Assembly (NCBI GenBank): GCA_964526785.1
Contig: CAZGMJ010000005.1
Coordinates: 62,001 to 126,000, forward strand
DNA length: 64,000 nucleotides
DNA from: CAZGMJ01 sp964526785
Lineage (GTDB): Bacteria > Planctomycetota > Phycisphaerae > Sedimentisphaerales > Anaerobacaceae
Direction: 5' to 3'
This document shows, one piece after another, positions 1 to 9,774 of this stretch. Numbering within the stretch: position 1 is the stretch's first letter; each line of letters begins with the position of its first letter. The notes under the pieces are model-generated. The model was not told where the DNA came from, searched no databases, and saw only the letters and a program-made list of their open reading frames with translations. The position numbers and the translations under genes are program-made.

Positions 1-174
1 GATTGCGTATGTGGTCAAAATCTGCGGTTCACGAGCGGTGACCAGCCTGGGTTGTCTGCGGATCGAGATCGACCAAATTCAAATCGTCCGGACATCTCGC
101 AATGGTGCTTAACGACCGCTGACGTGGATTGCAGTACGATCGGATCAGGCAGATACAAATGAGAAAGGCAGATT
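1..174. other. Left-edge intergenic region
   Basis: No gene is supported here. The only open frame on the minus strand (15-278) runs across the start of the next gene and has no plausible start signal. A purine-rich GAAAGG at about 162-167 precedes the ATG at 175 and probably serves as its ribosome binding site. I see no convincing promoter hexamers. Confidence 0.5.
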
Positions 175-3100
175 ATGTTTGGTAATGCATGGCTATCCAT
201 TGACCGCAGATTTGTCGTCTGGTTTCTCCTCCTGGTGGGAGGGTACAGCCAGATATGTCTGGGGCGGGTCATACCCATCGTGACAGGCGGACAAGCTTCG
301 GAGGCCGAGGGGGTTGCGGCCGAGTATCTCGAAGGGACGTTGTCCGCGATCTATCCGACCGAAGAATTCAGTCTGGCGAGTGCGGACGATGGAAGCGCGA
401 TCTGCGTATTGGTCGGGACTCCGGATTCATTGCCCGCCGTGCGAAACCATATCGAGCCGGATGAATTGGACGGCGATGAGTGTTTTGTTGTAAGGCATTC
501 GACTCGAGATGGCCGGGCAGTCGGCGTGGTGGCGGGCAGGACCGGGCGGGCCGTGCTGTACGGTGTATACCAGTTGGCAGAATCGCTCGGTTGCGGTCTG
601 TATTTGACCGAGGACACGCGGCCGGGGCCGCGGCGGGGGTTCTCTTTCGTCCAGTGGGATTTGGAGAATCGCCCATTGGTGCGCGATCGCATCGTGTTCA
701 ACTGGCATAACTTTCTGTCGGGTTGTACGGGCTGGGACGCCGATCACTGGTTGGCCTGGATCGAACAGTCGCAGAAGATGGGCTACAACACCATTATGGT
801 GCATGCGTACGGCAACAATCCTATGTTCACGTACTCTTTCAAGGGTATCGACAAGGACGTGGGTTATGTTGCCACGACGAAACGGGGTAGGGACTGGGGC
901 AACGAGCATATCAACGATGTCAGGCGGATGGCGGGTGGAGGGATATTTGCCGCAGCGGAGTTCGGCGGTGAGGCGGCGCTCGTTTCCGCAGAGCGCCGAA
1001 TTGCAGCAAAGCAGGCGCTGATGACGCGTGTTTTCGATTTTGCAAAGCGGCGCCAGATGCAGATTTGTTTTGCGCTGGACCTGGACACCGATTCGGTCCT
1101 GCCGCAGGAGATGATATTGGCGATTGACGAGCCGGACCGTCTATTCAACGGGCGCCTTTGGCTGCCTCGGCCGGACACGAAGGGCGGGTACGCCTTCTAC
1201 AAGGATCAGGTACGCGCTCTTTTCGATCTATATCCGCAGATCGATCTTCTGGCGCTATGGCGGCGCAGCCACGCAGCCGAGTGGGGCAGGCTCCAGAGTA
1301 TCGAGCAATTGCCGAGAACCTGGCAACAGGAATACGAAGCGCACCTCCGCCGAAATCCTGAGGCGGGGAAACTGGACCAGGCTGTTTGCAGCTTCGCGTT
1401 GAGCAAGGTTGTGGCGGCATTTCGCAAGGCGCTGAATGAGATGGGAAGGGAGGATGTGCGTCTGTGTACGGGCAGTTGGGAGACGAGTTGGGTACCTGCG
1501 GTCGCGGAGTTCTTTCCCGAGGATGTGACTATTATGCCGCTTGATTCGTCGTGCATGGTTCGGTATCGGGGCGGATCGTATTTCTACGATGACGCTCGTT
1601 TTCGCAGGCTGCTGGCGGCAGAGGGCCGTATCGTTCCGATTATCTGGGCACATCATGACGACGGCGAGTACATCGGCAGAGCCATGCACCCGCATACGGA
1701 TTTCCACGAGACGCTGTCGGAACTTCGTGCGGGTGGTTTCGGCGTCATTCACTGGATGGAGCGTCCGCTGGATCTGTATTTCAAGAACCACAGCAATCAG
1801 GTCTGGGCAAAGACCTGCAACGAGTCTTATAGCCGTACGTGCACGAATATGGCCGCACACTATTTCGGTTCCGAACACGCGGATGTATTCGGGCGATATC
1901 TGTTTCGCTGGGCGACGAACGCTCCAATATTCGGCAGAGTGACGTCGGATCATTTCTTTCTCGGCAATGAATACATTCCGAAGCCTGAAGAGGCCGTCGA
2001 GGCGTGTCGCGAGCGATTGCGTATTCTGGGGTCTGTCGATGCCTCCAAGATGACGGAAGAACAGGGACATCGCCTGCGATACTTCAAGGCGCTGGAAAAC
2101 GTGATCATTTCGTTCTGTCAGGTGCAGGAGTTCGCGCATCGACCTGCTCGCGAAGCGATCCGAGCGGGCAAATTCCAGGAGGCCCGGTCGTTCTTGCAGA
2201 ATGGCGATCCGACTGAGACTATGGAGCAATTTGCTGCACTGTCTCAAATCAACGGCCCGGACAGAGGGGAGGAGGCTATGGTGGTATCGCTCGGTACACG
2301 CTGGCTGACGGATTACGTGGCCGCCCGCCAGGTTGTCGGACTTGAGCCGGTGCGGATCAACTACGGTCCGACTCGACACGAACCGCTGGCGCAGGGGGCG
2401 GGCAAATACACGTTCTATATTGACCGGGCGGGGCAATACTGGTCCGTTCGGGGCCGGAAGGAGACATCGCTTGAGGCCATTGCATACCCGGCCGGCGTGG
2501 GCGTGGAGGCGGGCGGCTTGGAGGCTTTGCAGGAGATTGCGCGAAGCGGCGTTGTAATCTGCAGTGGTGCACCGTTGACCGTATCTCCCATTGTTGACCT
2601 ATACAGGCAGCTCGCGCCGGGGGATTACCGCCTGACGTGTTACGTCAGTCCGCAGCGCGGCTCGGAGCGGTGTGAAATCCGAGTTTCGGCACAGAAAACG
2701 ACATCGGGTGTTATTCGCATATCACCGGTCAAGGCGCGGTACCTGCGCGTTCTTTGCAGGGGCAACGATAAGAACCGGTGGAACAGCATATACGAACTGA
2801 CCGCAGATGCCATAGACCAAGGGAAGGTACAGCAAGTGGCAACCAGTGCGAACGTACCCGGCTACCCGGCCGGTGCTGTCATCGACGGCGACTCGGAGAC
2901 ACGCTGGGCGGCTGAGGGCGATCATTGGATTGAGGTTCCTCTGGAGCCGTCGCGGCCGCTGGAGCTTGTTGATATCTCATGGTATCAGGGCAGCGCTCGT
3001 GAATATCAATACTCCCTGAAGGTATCTGATGACGGAGAGAACTGGCGGGATGTCCACATGCGATCGGTTGAGAATGGCGACGGAGGGCGGAACTTCGCCG

Positions 3101-3252
3101 TGGCAAATCCATCATCAACGGACATACGCGTATCCACCGTCGAACTGCCGGTTCATCTCGAACGGGCGGGGTTGCCCATAGTACATTTCGTTCCAACCGG
3201 CGGGCGTGCAGTTCTGTATGGCCTGACTTTGCAGGCTACAGCCGGGGACTGA
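175..3252 (+). CDS. Secreted alpha-glucuronidase-like glycoside hydrolase with C-terminal discoidin domain
   Basis: 1025 aa. The N-terminus has a hydrophobic signal-like stretch (FVVWFLLLVGG) ending near residue 30, so the protein is probably secreted. Residues about 30-150 look like the N-terminal domain that precedes alpha-glucuronidase barrels (GH67/GH115 type), with the typical segment GRAVLYGVYQLAESLGCGLY. A large alpha/beta region, probably a TIM barrel, follows to about residue 620. Residues about 870-1020 resemble an F5/8 type C (discoidin) carbohydrate-binding module (AVIDGDSETRWAA). It opens a run of secreted carbohydrate-active genes, so action on an acidic plant or algal polysaccharide outside the cytoplasm is likely. 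I cannot assign catalytic residues or a GH family number with certainty, so the substrate is inference. Confidence 0.65.
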   Translation: MFGNAWLSIDRRFVVWFLLLVGGYSQICLGRVIPIVTGGQASEAEGVAAEYLEGTLSAIYPTEEFSLASADDGSAICVLVGTPDSLPAVRNHIEPDELDGDECFVVRHSTRDGRAVGVVAGRTGRAVLYGVYQLAESLGCGLYLTEDTRPGPRRGFSFVQWDLENRPLVRDRIVFNWHNFLSGCTGWDADHWLAWIEQSQKMGYNTIMVHAYGNNPMFTYSFKGIDKDVGYVATTKRGRDWGNEHINDVRRMAGGGIFAAAEFGGEAALVSAERRIAAKQALMTRVFDFAKRRQMQICFALDLDTDSVLPQEMILAIDEPDRLFNGRLWLPRPDTKGGYAFYKDQVRALFDLYPQIDLLALWRRSHAAEWGRLQSIEQLPRTWQQEYEAHLRRNPEAGKLDQAVCSFALSKVVAAFRKALNEMGREDVRLCTGSWETSWVPAVAEFFPEDVTIMPLDSSCMVRYRGGSYFYDDARFRRLLAAEGRIVPIIWAHHDDGEYIGRAMHPHTDFHETLSELRAGGFGVIHWMERPLDLYFKNHSNQVWAKTCNESYSRTCTNMAAHYFGSEHADVFGRYLFRWATNAPIFGRVTSDHFFLGNEYIPKPEEAVEACRERLRILGSVDASKMTEEQGHRLRYFKALENVIISFCQVQEFAHRPAREAIRAGKFQEARSFLQNGDPTETMEQFAALSQINGPDRGEEAMVVSLGTRWLTDYVAARQVVGLEPVRINYGPTRHEPLAQGAGKYTFYIDRAGQYWSVRGRKETSLEAIAYPAGVGVEAGGLEALQEIARSGVVICSGAPLTVSPIVDLYRQLAPGDYRLTCYVSPQRGSERCEIRVSAQKTTSGVIRISPVKARYLRVLCRGNDKNRWNSIYELTADAIDQGKVQQVATSANVPGYPAGAVIDGDSETRWAAEGDHWIEVPLEPSRPLELVDISWYQGSAREYQYSLKVSDDGENWRDVHMRSVENGDGGRNFAVANPSSTDIRVSTVELPVHLERAGLPIVHFVPTGGRAVLYGLTLQATAGD

Positions 3253-3394
3253 GAATCAGCAACGGCCGTTTGCCGGTGATGCGATCGTTGTCCATGCCCC
3301 GGAAGGCGGCTCTGTTTCTCGCTTGCACTTCCCGGGCCCAGTGGTTACGCTTTTTTGGCTGACTAATGACAACGATTCCAAGGAGCATACGAAG

Positions 3395-4768
3395 ATGAAA
3401 AGAAGACGATGGTTTGGACAGTTCGCGGTAGCTATAGCGGTTTGCGTCATGTTGTCCACTGTGCCGGGCGTTACGGCTGAGAATGAGGATGCGCCCGGGG
3501 AGGATGGCTGGGTGAAGCTCTTTAACGGGAAGAATCTCGATGGGTGGACGCCGAAGATACGGGGCTACGAGTGCGGCGAGAATTTCGGCAAGACGTTTCG
3601 TGTGGAAGATGGATTACTGAAGGTGTCCTATGACCAGTACGAGCAATTCGACGGCAAATTCGGACACCTGTTCTACAAGGACAAGTTTTCGCATTACATA
3701 TTGCGAGTCGAATATCGGTTCGTTGGCGAGCAGACCCCCGGCGGGCCCGGTTGGGCAAAGCGCAACAGCGGTATTATGATTCACAGCCAGCACGCCAAGA
3801 CCATGCGCAAGGATCAGAACTTCCCCGTATCCATCGAAGTGCAGTTGCTTGGCGGCACCGGCAGCGGCAACCGCCCGACCCTCAATCTGTGTACTCCCGG
3901 CACTAACGTGGTCATGAACGGCGAATTAGTGACGCGGCACTGCAACTCATCGAAATCCAAGACGTATCACGGCGATCAATGGGTTACGGCCCAGGTCGAG
4001 GTGCATGGCAATGAAGTGGTCCGCCATGTCGTTAATGGCGAAACGGTGCTGGAATACGAAAAGCCCCAACTCGACGAGCGGGATGCAGACGCCCGCAAGC
4101 TGATGGAGAACGGCGACAAGATGCTGCACGAAGGGTACATCTGTCTGCAGGCCGAGAGCCACCCGGTGGAGTTTCGCAGGGTTGAGATACTGAGGCTCGA
4201 TGGGCCGAAAGTGGAGCGGTCAAAGGCCGCCGACGGTTTTGTGCCGTTGTTCAACGGGGAAAATCTGGACGGCTGGGAGGCAACAGGCAATGCCCTGTGG
4301 ATGGTTGAGAACGGCATGCTGGTTGGAACCCAGGGCGAAGACAACGCGCCCGGCGACCTGTTTACGAAGGCGTCGTACGGCGATTTCGAACTGCTTACGA
4401 CGTGGCGAGCAGAGTGGCCCTGCAATAGCGGTGTGTGGTTTCGTTTTCAATCGCCTCGCAAGGCGTACCAGGCGGACATTCTCGAATGGAAGAACCCCGT
4501 CTGCTGGTCGGGCACGCTGTACTGCCCTGGCAAGATGTTCCTGGCAATGAATACCGACGAAAGCCTGGTCAACCGCGACGGCTGGAATGACATGAAGATT
4601 CGGGCCGTGGGTGACAGCCTGAAGATATGGCTTAACGGCAAGCAGGTTGCGAACGTCACCGATAAGACGACCGATTCAGGCAAGATCGGCATTCAGGTCC
4701 ATCCGGGGGGGCAGTTCGGCCCGATGAAGATCGTCTTTCGCGAGATGCTGATCAAGCCGCTCGACTGA
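3395..4768 (+). CDS. Secreted protein with two DUF1080 domains
   Basis: 457 aa from the ATG at 3395, preceded by AAGGAG at 3380-3385 with 9 bases of spacing. An upstream in-frame start at 3323 lacks this signal. A signal peptide (FAVAIAVCVMLSTVPGVTA) ends near residue 28. Two copies of the DUF1080 concanavalin-like fold follow, at about 35-270 and 275-457. Each opens with a variant of LFNGxNLDGW and carries GIMIH/GVWFRF-type strands. DUF1080 members are now often named 3-keto-disaccharide hydrolases; whether both halves are catalytic here cannot be read from sequence. It lies between the glucuronidase-like hydrolase and a PQQ propeller, consistent with periplasmic glycan processing. Confidence 0.85.
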   Translation: MKRRRWFGQFAVAIAVCVMLSTVPGVTAENEDAPGEDGWVKLFNGKNLDGWTPKIRGYECGENFGKTFRVEDGLLKVSYDQYEQFDGKFGHLFYKDKFSHYILRVEYRFVGEQTPGGPGWAKRNSGIMIHSQHAKTMRKDQNFPVSIEVQLLGGTGSGNRPTLNLCTPGTNVVMNGELVTRHCNSSKSKTYHGDQWVTAQVEVHGNEVVRHVVNGETVLEYEKPQLDERDADARKLMENGDKMLHEGYICLQAESHPVEFRRVEILRLDGPKVERSKAADGFVPLFNGENLDGWEATGNALWMVENGMLVGTQGEDNAPGDLFTKASYGDFELLTTWRAEWPCNSGVWFRFQSPRKAYQADILEWKNPVCWSGTLYCPGKMFLAMNTDESLVNRDGWNDMKIRAVGDSLKIWLNGKQVANVTDKTTDSGKIGIQVHPGGQFGPMKIVFREMLIKPLD

Positions 4769-4855
4769 CAACATCTTTAACGGGCGCATAAACTTAACAC
4801 TGGTTGCACGGGACTCGGCGTGCACCACACCTGCTCCTCCGGCGACCGCGCACTA

Positions 4856-5701
4856 TCAAATCGCGGCCGCAATAGAAATCGTCGGTGACGGCGGTTGGTA
4901 ATGTTTCATGGCCTCTGGTATAAGGGCTTTAATGTCCTCGATTCGCGTATCCGGCGCCGGATGCGTGCTGAGAAACTCCGGTGGCGCCTGCTTGTCTTTG
5001 GACATCTCTTTCATTCGCTGCCAGAAATCGACCGCCTCATGTGGATCGTAACCGGCCATCGCCATGAAGATCAGGCCCAGATGGTCTGCTTCGCTCTCCT
5101 GTATTCTGCTGTAAGGCAGAAGGACGCCGACCTGTGCACCAACTCCATAAGCCTGGCGAAAGAGGGCCTGCGTCTTCTCGGGTTGATCTTTGACCGCGAC
5201 GGAGAGGGCTACGCCCCCAAGTTCGGCCAGCAAACTGTGACTCATACGCTCGGCCCCGTGCTTGGCGAATGCATGAGCTATTTCATGAGCCATTACGACG
5301 GCCAGTCCGGCTTCCGTTTGCGTAATGGGAAGGATGCCGGTGTAAATGACGACTTTTCCGCCGGGCATCGCCCACGCATTGGGTGTGTCGTTCTGGACGA
5401 GATTGAATTCCCATTTGTAGCCCGCAAGCCGGTCGCTGCAGTTGTTTTCCGCGCAATATTTCTCGACGGCTTTCTGTATTCTGGTACCGACCCGCTTGAC
5501 CATCTCCGATTGGTTCGTATCGGAACTCACCTTGTTTTCGGAGAGAAACGAACTGTACTGCTGAAAGCTCATGGAGTGCATGAGTGAGTCGGGCACTAAA
5601 TTCAATTGCTTGCGGCCCGTGATGCTCACCGTCGTGCACGAGCACAGCATGAGCAGGGATAGTACGATGATGATGAGTTGGCGGGCAATCTTCTTGCGCA
5701 T
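4856..5701 (-). CDS. M48-family metalloprotease, lipoprotein
   Basis: 281 aa. A lipoprotein signal ends in L-C-S-C with the lipidated Cys at residue 22, so it is probably membrane-anchored in the periplasm. The zinc site is HEIAH at residues 139-143, and the third ligand is the Glu of ESEADHLGL about 60 residues later. The length and the PxGGxVxxYTG strand match the LoiP/YcaL-type minimal M48 peptidases, which act in envelope protein quality control. The start has AAAGGA about 8 bases upstream. The next gene on the same strand is the LEA-type lipoprotein at 5764-6285, 62 bases upstream, so the two may be co-transcribed. Confidence 0.9.
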   Translation of the reverse strand: MRKKIARQLIIIVLSLLMLCSCTTVSITGRKQLNLVPDSLMHSMSFQQYSSFLSENKVSSDTNQSEMVKRVGTRIQKAVEKYCAENNCSDRLAGYKWEFNLVQNDTPNAWAMPGGKVVIYTGILPITQTEAGLAVVMAHEIAHAFAKHGAERMSHSLLAELGGVALSVAVKDQPEKTQALFRQAYGVGAQVGVLLPYSRIQESEADHLGLIFMAMAGYDPHEAVDFWQRMKEMSKDKQAPPEFLSTHPAPDTRIEDIKALIPEAMKHYQPPSPTISIAAAI

Positions 5702-5763
5702 GATCGTATCCTTTCCATTCTACGCTGCGAGACCGAGAGGACGCAGCACTCAGTATATGTCTC

Positions 5764-6285
5764 TCATTCAGGTCGAAGCGTCTTCCACAATTGCTCTATA
5801 CCAGATTTGGTGATATCGGGTAATGCGATTTCTCCTTCCTTTTTGAGCGGTAATTTTCTCATACCGATCGCGGGCGTGTCGAAAGAAAGCGTAACATTCG
5901 CCTGGTAGGGTATCGTGGAACCCGGCTTGATCGTTTTGATCGAATCGAACAACCGGAGGTAGTTTACCTGGACGGCCAGGGGAATGACGCGTTTTCCTTC
6001 GGCTGGAATGTTTGCGCCCGATACGGCACTGCCTGATACGAGTTGTGCGTTCTTACTCGACAGGCTGTATTCGAAGTCTGTCAAAGGCAATGCAACCGGA
6101 TAATTGTTTTTGACCTCCACGTCAAACAGCAGGTCCGCCGAATCGACGTCGGCCTGGCCGAACTTGACGTTTAGAAGGCGGGCGGTCGGTCTGTTATTGT
6201 CGAGTGCCTTTTCGATGGACGAACAGCCGCCTGCGAGCAACCATGCCGAAAGCAAGAGGATCAGCACCTTCGTTTGAATTACCAT
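5764..6285 (-). CDS. LEA type 2 (WHy-domain) lipoprotein
   Basis: 173 aa from the ATG at 6285, which has GAGGAG 7 bases upstream. A TTG 15 bases further out would start inside that Shine-Dalgarno. The lipobox LLAGGC places the lipidated Cys near residue 21. The rest is one immunoglobulin-like WHy/LEA14 domain with the characteristic pattern of a ligand-free beta-sandwich (VEVKNNYPVALPLTDFEYSL). LEA-2 lipoproteins are usually stress-related and non-enzymatic. It is followed by the M48 protease lipoprotein, suggesting a shared envelope-maintenance role. That role is inference. Confidence 0.8.
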   Translation of the reverse strand: MVIQTKVLILLLSAWLLAGGCSSIEKALDNNRPTARLLNVKFGQADVDSADLLFDVEVKNNYPVALPLTDFEYSLSSKNAQLVSGSAVSGANIPAEGKRVIPLAVQVNYLRLFDSIKTIKPGSTIPYQANVTLSFDTPAIGMRKLPLKKEGEIALPDITKSGIEQLWKTLRPE

Positions 6286-6552
6286 TTTTTGTCTCCTCAA
6301 TCAAAATTTATTTGCTCTTAGAATACGCACTGAGGGCGCACAAGTCGAGCGTTTTATCGCATCCATTTGTCGGACGGATACGCCCTCCGATGCATTCGAA
6401 GGAACTGCTCCAGGAAACCGGACTGGCCATGACAAGGAGAATAGCGGTCACCGCGGTTGATTTTAGTGCCGGTTTCGAGTTAGCTATAGTTCATTGTTGA
6501 GCCGGCCGGCTCGTAGAAATGCTTCAGATTGACCGTTATTCGGGAGGCTGAT

Positions 6553-7785
6553 ATGAAATGTGTTAAACGGGGTATGTGTAAGGTGATGGTATGCATTAGT
6601 ATTTTCCTGCTATTGGGGGGCGCAACGGATGCGATGGGCGACTGGCCTTGCTGGAGAGGGGCGAACAGGGACGGCAGGTCCACGGATACAGGTCTGTTGA
6701 AGCAGTGGCCGGACGGTGGACCGAGGCTGATCTGGCAGGCCAATGGGCTGGGCAAGGGTTTTTCAACTGTCTCCGTTGTTGGCGATACGGTATATACGAC
6801 GGGCGACGTAGACGATCAATTGTTCGTATTTGCCTTCGGTATGGGCGGCAGCGAGCGATGGAAGACGGCCGTCGATAAAGCCTGGACGAGGAGTCATGCC
6901 GGTTCGCGGTCGACGCCCAGCATAGATGAAAACCGCCTGTATGTTCTGTCCGGCAACGGCGTTCTCGTCTGCCTGGACGCAGGTTCGGGGGTAAAGCAAT
7001 GGTCGCAGAACCTCAGGAGTTTCGGCGGTGGGCCTGGCGGTTGGGGATACGCCGAGTCTCCACTCGTATACGGCGAGATGGTTGTCGCCAAACCGGGAGG
7101 GGAGAACTTCGTGATGGCCTTCAGGAAGAGCGACGGCGAACCCGTGTGGCGGAGCGAAGGTTTCAAGGCCGGACCGGAGTACAGTTCGTGTTTTCCCTTC
7201 GTACATGATCAGGTTCCCATGATTGCAACCGGTTCACGGGCGGGCATCGTTTGTGTTTCGCCGAAGGACGGAACAGTATTGTGGAGCAATGACTGGTGTG
7301 CGGGTAATACGGCCAATTGTCCGGATCCGGTGTACACGGACGGTCACGTTTTCTGGGCGAACGGATATGGCAAGGGCGGTATTTGCCTGGAACTGAACAC
7401 TGCCGCCGCCGGCGTGACTGCTCAAGAGGCCTGGACGACGAAGGACATGGTCTGCCACCACGGCGGGTACATCATCCACGAAGGACATATCTATGGCAAT
7501 CACAACGGTGGCTGGTCGTGTCTGGAGCTGAAAACAGGCGAGGTCAAGTGGCACGAGAAAGGGCCGGGCAAGGGTTCGCTGTGCTGGGCCGATGATATGT
7601 TGTATCTCTTCGGCGAGCGTGGCGGCAAGGCGGCGTTGGCTACGTGTTCGCCCGAAGGTATGGAGATCACGGGAACAGTCACGGTAGAAGGCAGCGGGCC
7701 GAGTTGGGCGCATCCGGTTGTCACGGGCGGAAGACTGTATCTGCGATATGCCGACAATTTGTATTGTTTCGACGTAAAGAAATAG
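6553..7785 (+). CDS. Secreted PQQ-like beta-propeller protein
   Basis: 410 aa from the ATG at 6553, preceded by GGGAGG. A signal peptide (VMVCISIFLLLGGATDAMG) comes first. The mature protein opens with DWPCWRGANRDG, a motif found at the start of many planctomycete PQQ-like propellers. WD-like blades follow with repeated DxxTGxxxW-type turns (CLDAGSGVKQW, SPKDGTVLW, LKTGEVKW). It resembles BamB/quinoprotein dehydrogenase propellers, but no dehydrogenase-specific PQQ ligands are obvious, so it may be a binding or scaffold protein rather than an enzyme. The second propeller at 15385-16683 has the same opening motif. Confidence 0.85.
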   Translation: MKCVKRGMCKVMVCISIFLLLGGATDAMGDWPCWRGANRDGRSTDTGLLKQWPDGGPRLIWQANGLGKGFSTVSVVGDTVYTTGDVDDQLFVFAFGMGGSERWKTAVDKAWTRSHAGSRSTPSIDENRLYVLSGNGVLVCLDAGSGVKQWSQNLRSFGGGPGGWGYAESPLVYGEMVVAKPGGENFVMAFRKSDGEPVWRSEGFKAGPEYSSCFPFVHDQVPMIATGSRAGIVCVSPKDGTVLWSNDWCAGNTANCPDPVYTDGHVFWANGYGKGGICLELNTAAAGVTAQEAWTTKDMVCHHGGYIIHEGHIYGNHNGGWSCLELKTGEVKWHEKGPGKGSLCWADDMLYLFGERGGKAALATCSPEGMEITGTVTVEGSGPSWAHPVVTGGRLYLRYADNLYCFDVKK

Positions 7786-7872
7786 CGCCGGGGGCGGCCT
7801 GTTTCGGCGGGGTAATGATTCTCGGTGTCCTTCAAAGCAGGGAGCGTTTTCAAGCATTCAGGAGTTTGTATC

Positions 7873-9720
7873 ATGAAGCGAGCAACGTTCTTACTGATAG
7901 TTTGTTGCGTGTTTGCCACGATTTGCCCGGCGGCGGAGAAGCCTCGTATCGTTGTGATGACGGACATCGGGGGTGATCCGGACGACCGCCAGTCCATGGT
8001 TCGTTTCCTTCTTTATGCTTGCGATTTTGATGTAGAGGGGTTCTGCACCGGCTTCGGTCACGGCCATTACAAGGAGACACGCCCCGATCTCATCCATGAT
8101 GCGGTCGATGCGTACGGCAAGGTGGTCGCCAATCTGCGCAAGCACAGGCCGGATTATCCGTCGCATGCTGAACTGAAAGCCCTCATCAAAGACGGACACA
8201 ACGGCGATCCGCACACGGTCGGACCGGGCATGGATTCCGAGGCCTCTGAGTGGATCATCAAGGTGCTCGACAAGGAAGACCCTCGCCCCGTCTGGTTTTC
8301 GATCTGGGGCGGGCCGCGAGAACTGGCCCAGGCGATCTGGAAGGTTCAGCGGACACGGTCGGCCGAGGAGCTTGCCGCTTTCAAGAAGAAGATACGCGTA
8401 CATTCGATAGCCGACCAGGACCGCACTGCCCAGTGGATTAAGAAGAACCATCCCGACGTATTCTGGATATTCTCCCGGGTACTGTTTCGCGGGATCTGGA
8501 AGGAGGGCGATCAGTCTCTCGTATCGCCTGCGTGGCTGAAAGAGAATGTGCTGCAGGGGCACGGCGCGCTGGGGCCGTTGTATCCGCCCAAAGCTGCGGG
8601 CAAGGATGGTGTCAAGGAAGGTGATACGCCGTCGTTCCTGTATCTGCTGCCCAATGGTCTCAGCGATCCTGCACATCCGACCTGGGGCAACTGGGGCGGA
8701 CGGTTCAAACGCCGCGGCAGGGGCAACGAATACGTGCCCGCCCTCGACTGGATGAGAGGCGGCCCCGATATGCTGTATACGATTCATCGGTGGCGCGAGG
8801 ACTACCAGAACGAGTTCGAGGCGAGGATGGACTGGTGTGTCAAGCCGTACGACCATGCGAATCATGCGCCTGCGGCCGTCTGTAATGGCGATACAACAGT
8901 GAACGTGCTTCGTGCAGGAGCCGAGCCCGGGGCGGAAGTGCAACTCTGCGCAGACGGTTCAAGCGATCCAGACGGCGACAGGCTGTCGTACAAGTGGTGG
9001 ACATATGTCGAGCCGGGCAGTTACTGGGCCCAAGCGAGAATCGTCGGCTTTGAAAAGGCCGACGCCGTGTTGCATGTACCAACTGATGCGGCGGGACGGT
9101 CAATTCATGTAATCCTTGAAGTACTGGATGACGGTGAACCACCTCTTAGGGCCTATCGTCGGGTTATTATCGATGTTAGCGGAAAGGCTGTCCGCCCGCC
9201 GCGCGGAGCCGAGGCGTTCGGGCGGGTGGTTGAACCCGTGACGGAGCTCTCCGGCCCGCCTGCGAGCATGGGCCGATGGGAGTTCTATCGCGGCATCAAC
9301 ATCAACGGACCTGCAATTACGATAGATGGCCATCGCTGGCAGGGCGATAACGCTAAGGATTTTGTCTGCAAGAATACGCCTGTGAACAGTCCGCAGGTGG
9401 CGCTGTGGCCGCCAACCGACGAGAACCGTGCGAAAATGATACATTCGTTCCGTTGGGACCGGAACGCGGAGATCGAAGTGAGGGATGTGGCGCAAGGCCG
9501 TTACGCGGTGTATGCGTATGTCTGGGAGGACAATAACTCCGAGCGTTTCAGTATTCGGCTCAATGGACGGCAAGTGCAGCATAACTATGAAAGCGGCAAT
9601 GAAGGACAATGGCGCCGGCTGGGGCCGTGGGTGACAAAAGTTACTGATAGGAGGATCCGTATAACAACGCACGGCGGGGCGGCCAATTTCTCAGGACTCG
9701 AGATATGGCGGTCGAAATAG
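7873..9720 (+). CDS. Secreted DUF1593 (Sde182-type, nucleoside-hydrolase-like) protein
   Basis: 615 aa from the ATG at 7873, with CAGGAG upstream. An earlier in-frame TTG lacks a ribosome site. A signal peptide ends at about residue 20 (CCVFATICPAA). The N-terminal domain (about 22-320) starts with RIVVMTDIGGDPDDRQS, the Asp-rich calcium motif of the nucleoside-hydrolase fold seen in DUF1593. A beta-sandwich with NxxPAAVCNGD and DGSSDPDGDRLSYKWW (Ig/PKD-like, the usual DUF1593 C-terminal domain) covers about 335-440. The last 130 residues form a further carbohydrate-binding-like beta domain. The family was described as cellulose-binding. Hydrolysis of a glycosidic bond is likely, but the substrate is unknown. 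Confidence 0.8.
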   Translation: MKRATFLLIVCCVFATICPAAEKPRIVVMTDIGGDPDDRQSMVRFLLYACDFDVEGFCTGFGHGHYKETRPDLIHDAVDAYGKVVANLRKHRPDYPSHAELKALIKDGHNGDPHTVGPGMDSEASEWIIKVLDKEDPRPVWFSIWGGPRELAQAIWKVQRTRSAEELAAFKKKIRVHSIADQDRTAQWIKKNHPDVFWIFSRVLFRGIWKEGDQSLVSPAWLKENVLQGHGALGPLYPPKAAGKDGVKEGDTPSFLYLLPNGLSDPAHPTWGNWGGRFKRRGRGNEYVPALDWMRGGPDMLYTIHRWREDYQNEFEARMDWCVKPYDHANHAPAAVCNGDTTVNVLRAGAEPGAEVQLCADGSSDPDGDRLSYKWWTYVEPGSYWAQARIVGFEKADAVLHVPTDAAGRSIHVILEVLDDGEPPLRAYRRVIIDVSGKAVRPPRGAEAFGRVVEPVTELSGPPASMGRWEFYRGININGPAITIDGHRWQGDNAKDFVCKNTPVNSPQVALWPPTDENRAKMIHSFRWDRNAEIEVRDVAQGRYAVYAYVWEDNNSERFSIRLNGRQVQHNYESGNEGQWRRLGPWVTKVTDRRIRITTHGGAANFSGLEIWRSK

Positions 9721-9774
9721 AAGCAATGTGGTTTGGTAACGGTGAATAGCTCCAAAGCATTGCAGGAGACAAGT

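Noticed and set aside
1255..2436. 393-codon open frame antisense to the glucuronidase-like gene
   Set aside because: Lies entirely inside the sense gene, with no ribosome site and no domain pattern.
4769..4855. Hairpin TGCACG/CGTGCA between the DUF1080 gene and the M48 gene as a terminator
   Set aside because: The stem is only 6 bp and no T-run follows in either direction.
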